A stretch of DNA of 64,000 nucleotides from Chloroflexota bacterium (GTDB lineage Bacteria > Chloroflexota > Anaerolineae > 4572-78 > J111): contig BOKF01000018.1 of assembly GCA_016860845.1 (NCBI GenBank), forward strand, positions 1-64,000, in the 5' to 3' direction. The translations under genes were made by a program, and so were the position numbers. The notes beneath the pieces were generated by a model, which made no database searches, had not been told where the DNA came from, and was given only the letters and a program-made list of their open reading frames with translations. Below are positions 60,023 to 64,000 of the stretch, one piece after another (position 1 is the stretch's first letter; every line of letters begins with the position of its first letter).

Positions 60023-60268
60023 TCAGCCGCCGCCGCGCAAGGTTTTCCAGTGTAACTTTTCGAGTAAGGCGGCAATGGCCGTTTCGTCGCCGGAAAACTC
60101 AACCTCGATGCGGCCGACGACGAGCGAACCAATCTTGACCGGCTCGCTTTTCCTGACCACCGCCTGCCACTGGCCGGCGGCCAGCACATTTTCAGCGACT
60201 TCGGTCGCCCCCAAATCGATCAGATACCCTTTCATTGCTGTCAGGGGCACGCCAAAGGTGAGTTTCAA
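60023..60268 (-). CDS. small protein ending LRGGG, coupled to the MoaD-like gene
   Basis: 81 aa. TTG start at 60268 overlaps the MoaD-like stop (TTGA). The sequence has MKGYLIDLGATEVAENVLAA and RIEVEFSGDETAIAALLEKL, a ferredoxin-like/NIL-like alpha/beta pattern, and ends WKTLRGGG. A C-terminal double glycine is typical of ubiquitin-like sulfur carriers such as MoaD and ThiS, but the rest does not look like MoaD. Its pairing suggests a role in pterin-cofactor or sulfur transfer for AOR. Function not known. Confidence 0.6.
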   Translation of the reverse strand: MKLTFGVPLTAMKGYLIDLGATEVAENVLAAGQWQAVVRKSEPVKIGSLVVGRIEVEFSGDETAIAALLEKLHWKTLRGGG

Positions 60269-60546
60269 CGCAGCCCCCCGCCGACCGGCGGAAAGATGCG
60301 GATACTGTCTTGGGCGGTCACTAAAGTCTCCAGGCCGTTGATATAGCGCATATCCCGGCCGTTGACCAGGATGTGTATCGCCGGGTGAAGGTCGTGCCCG
60401 TTGGGGTGCAGCTTGGGGATGAGGGCCGGGAATTTGACGCATAAAGCTTCCAAAATCTGGCCCACCGTCATTGCCGATGTGTCGCCGAGCTGGATGCTGG
60501 AACCACCCACAACATCCCGCAATGTAGCATAAACCTTGATCTCCAT
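60265..60546 (-). CDS. MoaD/ThiS-family sulfur carrier protein
   Basis: 93 aa from ATG 60546; upstream in-frame codons lack a site. MEIKVYATLRDVVGGSSIQL and a central 'VGQILEALCVKFPALIPKL' with HILVNGRDMRYING give the beta-grasp pattern. It ends IFPPVGGGLR. Canonical MoaD ends in Gly-Gly; here two residues follow, so a trimming step or a different activation may be needed. These AOR-linked MoaD paralogs are thought to serve tungsten-pterin synthesis. Confidence 0.8.
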   Translation of the reverse strand: MEIKVYATLRDVVGGSSIQLGDTSAMTVGQILEALCVKFPALIPKLHPNGHDLHPAIHILVNGRDMRYINGLETLVTAQDSIRIFPPVGGGLR

Positions 60547-60629
60547 AGCTCTTGTGCCTCGGTAGTAGTTTAAGTCGGTGATATTGTAAGTCAATGTAAA
60601 TGGAAAGCAAGTATCAGCCAAAATTGTAT

Positions 60630-60658
60630 TTGACACAGGTTTGAGCCTATGTTAGAAT
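60630..60658 (+). promoter_or_regulatory. promoter of the coxG-S-L operon
   Basis: TTGACA (60630-60635), 17-base spacer, TAGAAT (60653-60658). About 190 bases of untranslated leader follow before the GTG start of coxG. I found no riboswitch pattern in it. Confidence 0.75.
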
Positions 60659-60852
60659 TTCCCTCGAAACTTCAAGTAAGACCCCCCATTACACAATATA
60701 AGGGCTTGAATAAAGCTTGTTCAATTCAAGTTCAACCTTCTGGTGCTGATCTGCGGCTGTTGAGATTATCAAAATTCATAGTTTGACGCTGGCACGGGAA
60801 ATATGCCCCGTGTTTATCTTAATCGTTTTGACTCTTTGAGGAGGAACAAGTA

Positions 60853-61551
60853 GTGAAACTTGAAGGTACCTATACCTTTGATGCCCCGCGTGATGCTGTT
60901 TGGCAAGCGCTCCTGGATCCAGAGGTGCTGGCCCGGACGATGCCCGGTTGTGAAAAGCTGGAACAAATTGGCGAAAACGAATACAAAGGCGCTCTAAAAA
61001 TCCGGGTTGGCCCGGTTCAGGGGCAGTTTGAGGGTATTGTTAATCTCTCTAACATTAACCCTCCGGAGAGCTATCGCATGCAGGTTGATGGCAAAGGTGC
61101 GCCTGGCTTCATGAAAGGGGTGGGGGAAGTCCGCCTGGAAGACCAGGGGGAGGCAACCCTGATGCATTACACAGGTGAAGCCCAGGTGGGTGGGCGTATT
61201 GCCAGTGTTGGGCAGCGGTTGCTCGATAGTTCCGCTAAAGCCCTGACCCGGCAGAGCCTTGACGGCTTGCATGAACAGATTAAAGCCAGGGTGCAAGCCA
61301 GCGCCAGCGACCATGCCGAAGAAGCTTTAGTTGGAACGCAGCCTCAAGCAGTGGAGGCTAGCAGTCCCTCCCAAGTAGAATTTGCGATGGGCGTGGCTAA
61401 ACATCTGGTTGATGATCTGGTGCCAACGCCGCAGCGCCCTAAGTTGATTGCGGCCGGGCTCATCTTTTTAGGGTCGTTGGTTGTGCTCAACTGGTGGATG
61501 AATACCATTGCCCGGAAAGTAGCCAAGGAAGTCTGGGAAAGGAGGGGATAA
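60853..61551 (+). CDS. coxG: CoxG-like SRPBCC membrane protein
   Basis: 232 aa; GTG behind GAGGAGGAAC. Residues 1-145 are an SRPBCC/CoxG domain (EGTYTFDAPRDAVWQALLDP, MPGCEKLEQIGENEYKG, GPVQGQFEGIVNL). A C-terminal transmembrane helix (LIAAGLIFLGSLVVLNWWM) gives the membrane tether that CoxG uses to hold CO dehydrogenase at the membrane. It opens the operon before coxS and coxL. Confidence 0.85.
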   Translation: MKLEGTYTFDAPRDAVWQALLDPEVLARTMPGCEKLEQIGENEYKGALKIRVGPVQGQFEGIVNLSNINPPESYRMQVDGKGAPGFMKGVGEVRLEDQGEATLMHYTGEAQVGGRIASVGQRLLDSSAKALTRQSLDGLHEQIKARVQASASDHAEEALVGTQPQAVEASSPSQVEFAMGVAKHLVDDLVPTPQRPKLIAAGLIFLGSLVVLNWWMNTIARKVAKEVWERRG

Positions 61552-61590
61552 TAGTAGCTAGTAGATGGCAGATAGGGGGTAGAAGGTAGA
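61551..61590. repeat. TAGTAGATGGCAGATAGGG word-repeat
   Basis: A degenerate run of AGTAGATGGCAGATAG words starting at the coxG stop, like the repeat at 50696. Confidence 0.55.
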
Positions 61591-61723
61591 GAAAAGTTAG
61601 ATCACAGGATGCGGGTAGGCTGACCCAGAATCCACGTCCGTCAGAGAGCCAAAGGCCCCCTGGTGGCGGGCAGTCTAACATCTAAAATCCAAAATCTAGA
61701 ATCCAATGAAGGAGGCGGTTTCG

Positions 61724-62197
61724 ATGACTGAAATTACGGTAAAAGTGAATGGGACAACCTATACCAGGGATGTTGAACCGCGTACACTGTTGGTTCATTT
61801 CCTGCGTGATGGGTTGGGCCTGACGGGGACCAATATTGGCTGCGATACCAGCCAGTGTGGCGCGTGTACTATCCACATGGATGGAGTGTCTGTAAAATCC
61901 TGCACTACTCTGGCCGTTCAAGCCGACGGCTCCGAAATTACCACCATTGAGGGGTTGGCCAAAAATGGCACGCTACACCCCATGCAGCAAGCTTTCTGGG
62001 ATAATCACGGCTTGCAATGCGGCTATTGCACTCCCGGCATGATCATGGCCGCAACCAAACTGGTTGAAAACAATCCAAATATTAGTGAAGCCGAAATTCG
62101 GCACGGGTTAGAGGGGAACATTTGCCGCTGCACCGGTTACGATAACATCGTCCGGGCGGTTCAGCAGGCGGCCAGAGCCACGGCAGGAGGTGCATGA
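61724..62197 (+). CDS. coxS: CoxS-type [2Fe-2S] small subunit of a molybdenum hydroxylase
   Basis: 157 aa; AAGGAGG lies eight bases before ATG 61724 (an ATG at 61706 overlaps that site). The N-terminal ferredoxin half has [16 protein letters not shown] with a further Cys near SVKSC. The C-terminal half has [13 protein letters not shown] and [14 protein letters not shown]. These hold two [2Fe-2S] clusters that pass electrons from the Mo centre. It overlaps coxL by four bases. Confidence 0.9.
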   Translation: MTEITVKVNGTTYTRDVEPRTLLVHFLRDGLGLTGTNIGCDTSQCGACTIHMDGVSVKSCTTLAVQADGSEITTIEGLAKNGTLHPMQQAFWDNHGLQCGYCTPGMIMAATKLVENNPNISEAEIRHGLEGNICRCTGYDNIVRAVQQAARATAGGA

Positions 62198-64000
62198 TGA
62201 CGAAGTACGTGGGTCAAAGCATCAAGCGTGTTGAAGATCCCCGCTTTATCCAGGGCAAAGGCGGCTATGTGGCCAACGTTCAGTTACCCGGCATGGTTCA
62301 CCTGGCCATCAAGCGCAGCCCCTACGGCCACGCCAAAATCAAGAGCATTAATACCGAAAAAGCCAGAGCTTTGCCCGGCGTGCTGGCGGTATACACCGGC
62401 CAGGATTTGATTGACAGCGGAGTGGGTAAGCTGCCCTGCGGCTGGTTGGTGCCCAATATTAAAGTGCCGACCCGCTGGCCTTTAACGGTAGACAAAGTGC
62501 GCCACGTGGGGGATGGGGTTGCCGCCGTAGTGGCCGAAAGTGCTTACATTGCCTATGACGCGCTCGATTTGATCGAGGTGGATTACGAGCAGTTACCGGC
62601 CATTGTTGGGGCTAAGGCCGCCGCTGAACCGGGCGCGCCGCTGGTTCACGACGACATCTCCGAAAATGTCAGCTATACCTGGGCTTTAGGGGATAAAGAA
62701 GCCTGCGATAAGGCTTTCGCCGAGGCGGAGCATGTGGTGGAGCTTGACCTCATTAATCAACGGCTTATCCCCAATGCCATGGAACCGAGAGCGGCTGCGG
62801 CTCAATGGAATGCGGCGATGGGCGAAATGACCGTCTGGACCACCAGCCAGAATCCCCACATCATCCGCCTGCTGTTAGGCGCTTTTACCCTGGGCATCCC
62901 GGAGCATAAGCTGCGGGTCATCTCCCCGGATGTGGGCGGCGGCTTTGGGAGCAAAATTTTCCACTACCCGGAAGAGATCATTGTGCCCTGGGTAGCCCGC
63001 CAACTAAACCGCCCGGTCAAATGGGTCAGCACCCGGAGCGAAGCCATGATGACCGACTCGCAGGGGCGCGACCATATCACCAGGGCCAAGCTGGCCCTCA
63101 AAAAAGACGGCACCTTCACCGGGCTGCACGTGCAAACCTGGGCCGACAACGGGGCTTACCTGTCTACAATGGCCCCGCTGATCCCGACCGCCCTGTATAT
63201 CACCCTCTTCTCCGGCCTGTATCAAATGAAGGGCATCTGGGGTGAAATGTGGGGCACCTTGACCAACACCGTGCCGGTTGACGCCTATCGTGGCGCGGGC
63301 CGGCCCGAAGCGGCGTACTTGCTTGAACGTCTCGTTGATATAGCCGCCCAGGAACTCGGCATGGACCCCATTGAAATCCGGCGCAAGAATTTTATTCCCA
63401 AAGAAGCATTCCCCTATCAAACTCCGGTTGCTTTCCTGTATGACAGCGGCGACTATAACAAACTGTTCGACAAAGCCGTAGAAATGGCCAATTATAGCGG
63501 AATGCGCCAGGTGCAAGCCGAAGCCCGTAAAGCCGGCAAACTGGTAGGGATTGGCGTGTGCGGCGCGATTGAAGCCAGCGGTCCCGCACCCTCGGCAGTC
63601 GCCGGCTCGCTGGGTTCGGCGGTGGGTTTCTGGGAATGTGGCGTCGTGCGGGTGCATCCGAGCGGCAAAGTGAGCGTCCTGACCGGGTCGCATACCCACG
63701 GCCAGGGACACGAAACCACCTTTGCTCAAATCGTGGCCGACGAGTTAGGCATAGGTATGGAGGACATTGAAGTTGTCCACGGGGATACCGCCCGCGTGCT
63801 TCAGGGTATGGGAACCTACGGCAGCCGCAGCACCAGCGTCGGCGGCACGGCTTTGGTTAAAAGTGCGGAGAAGGTCCGTCAAAAGGCGATCAAAATTGCC
63901 GCCCACCAACTGGAAGCGGCCGAAGAAGATATGGTTTACGATCAAGCCACTGGCAAGATTCACGTCAAAGGAGCGCCTGACCGGGCCAAAGGCTTTGCCG
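62194..64000 (+). CDS. coxL: CoxL-type molybdopterin large subunit (partial, runs off the window)
   Basis: It starts ATG 62194 or 62197 (ATGATG behind GGCAGGAGGTGC), with 602 codons visible and no stop. [34 protein letters not shown] and [12 protein letters not shown] are characteristic of the xanthine dehydrogenase/CO dehydrogenase large subunit. The active-site loop reads AYRGAGR (residues 364-370), the form II signature, not the AYxCSFR of genuine form I CO dehydrogenase. The substrate may therefore be CO with low affinity or another small molecule. No coxM (FAD subunit) lies before coxS; one could follow beyond the window. Confidence 0.9.
   Translation, partial: MMTKYVGQSIKRVEDPRFIQGKGGYVANVQLPGMVHLAIKRSPYGHAKIKSINTEKARALPGVLAVYTGQDLIDSGVGKLPCGWLVPNIKVPTRWPLTVDKVRHVGDGVAAVVAESAYIAYDALDLIEVDYEQLPAIVGAKAAAEPGAPLVHDDISENVSYTWALGDKEACDKAFAEAEHVVELDLINQRLIPNAMEPRAAAAQWNAAMGEMTVWTTSQNPHIIRLLLGAFTLGIPEHKLRVISPDVGGGFGSKIFHYPEEIIVPWVARQLNRPVKWVSTRSEAMMTDSQGRDHITRAKLALKKDGTFTGLHVQTWADNGAYLSTMAPLIPTALYITLFSGLYQMKGIWGEMWGTLTNTVPVDAYRGAGRPEAAYLLERLVDIAAQELGMDPIEIRRKNFIPKEAFPYQTPVAFLYDSGDYNKLFDKAVEMANYSGMRQVQAEARKAGKLVGIGVCGAIEASGPAPSAVAGSLGSAVGFWECGVVRVHPSGKVSVLTGSHTHGQGHETTFAQIVADELGIGMEDIEVVHGDTARVLQGMGTYGSRSTSVGGTALVKSAEKVRQKAIKIAAHQLEAAEEDMVYDQATGKIHVKGAPDRAKGFA

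Noticed and set aside
62194..64000. Genuine form I aerobic CO dehydrogenase
   Set aside because: The active-site loop lacks the Cys-Ser-Phe-Arg signature.

Overview
The window looks like a piece of a GC-rich Chloroflexota (Anaerolineae/Caldilineae-like) chromosome that carries the right-hand part of a tailed prophage. This assignment is inferred from gene content: large fused signalling proteins (SARP, NACHT, cyclase, kinase), a 'YLPI'-type motif after a signal peptide, molybdenum-hydroxylase genes with an aldehyde ferredoxin oxidoreductase, and intergenic low-complexity repeats. No marker gene was available to prove it.

Region 1 (1 to about 28.7 kb) is prophage. A rightward tail module runs: tail tube, tail assembly chaperone with a -1 frameshift extension, a giant tape-measure protein (about 3470 aa), two small tail proteins, a baseplate hub-like protein (1304 aa), a fibronectin-III tail fibre and a small distal protein. 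A leftward hicBA toxin-antitoxin cassette with a third antitoxin-like gene sits inside the tail module. A leftward early operon (27.8 to 23.0 kb) follows: small zinc proteins, a ParB-like protein, a DUF932 protein, several unknowns and a protein with an SSB-like acidic tip. A divergent switch region with two near-consensus promoters separates this operon from a small Cro/XRE-like regulator. A strong hairpin, a nested structured-RNA candidate and a decayed tRNA-Lys(UUU) mark the probable right boundary. Integrase, head and packaging genes are not in the window. The main finding is that the tape-measure ORF seems to contain a two-barrel RNA polymerase core, with a GGDxDxDQ motif spaced like the beta-prime/YonO catalytic loop.

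Region 2 (28.8 to 55.8 kb) is a host signalling and metal-homeostasis region. It holds a two-gene NTPase / cNMP-binding-NACHT-TPR-cNMP-binding-cyclase operon, and a SARP regulator fused through one membrane helix to an extracellular solute-binding domain. Next come a P1B-4 metal ATPase and an iron operon (membrane-anchored DtxR-FeoA fusion, then a FeoB split into G-domain and membrane proteins), which share an operator-like sequence. The rest is a 1748-aa kinase/ATPase/GAF/PP2C protein, a radical SAM enzyme, a secreted GH3 glycosidase, and a Ser/Thr kinase divergent from an FHA-winged-helix regulator.

Region 3 (55.9 to 64 kb) is C1 and molybdenum/tungsten metabolism. It contains metV-metF, a tungsten aldehyde ferredoxin oxidoreductase, a MoaD-like pair, and a coxG-coxS-coxL operon whose large subunit runs off the end of the window. 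The MoaD-like protein lies between two pterin-cofactor enzymes and may serve both.
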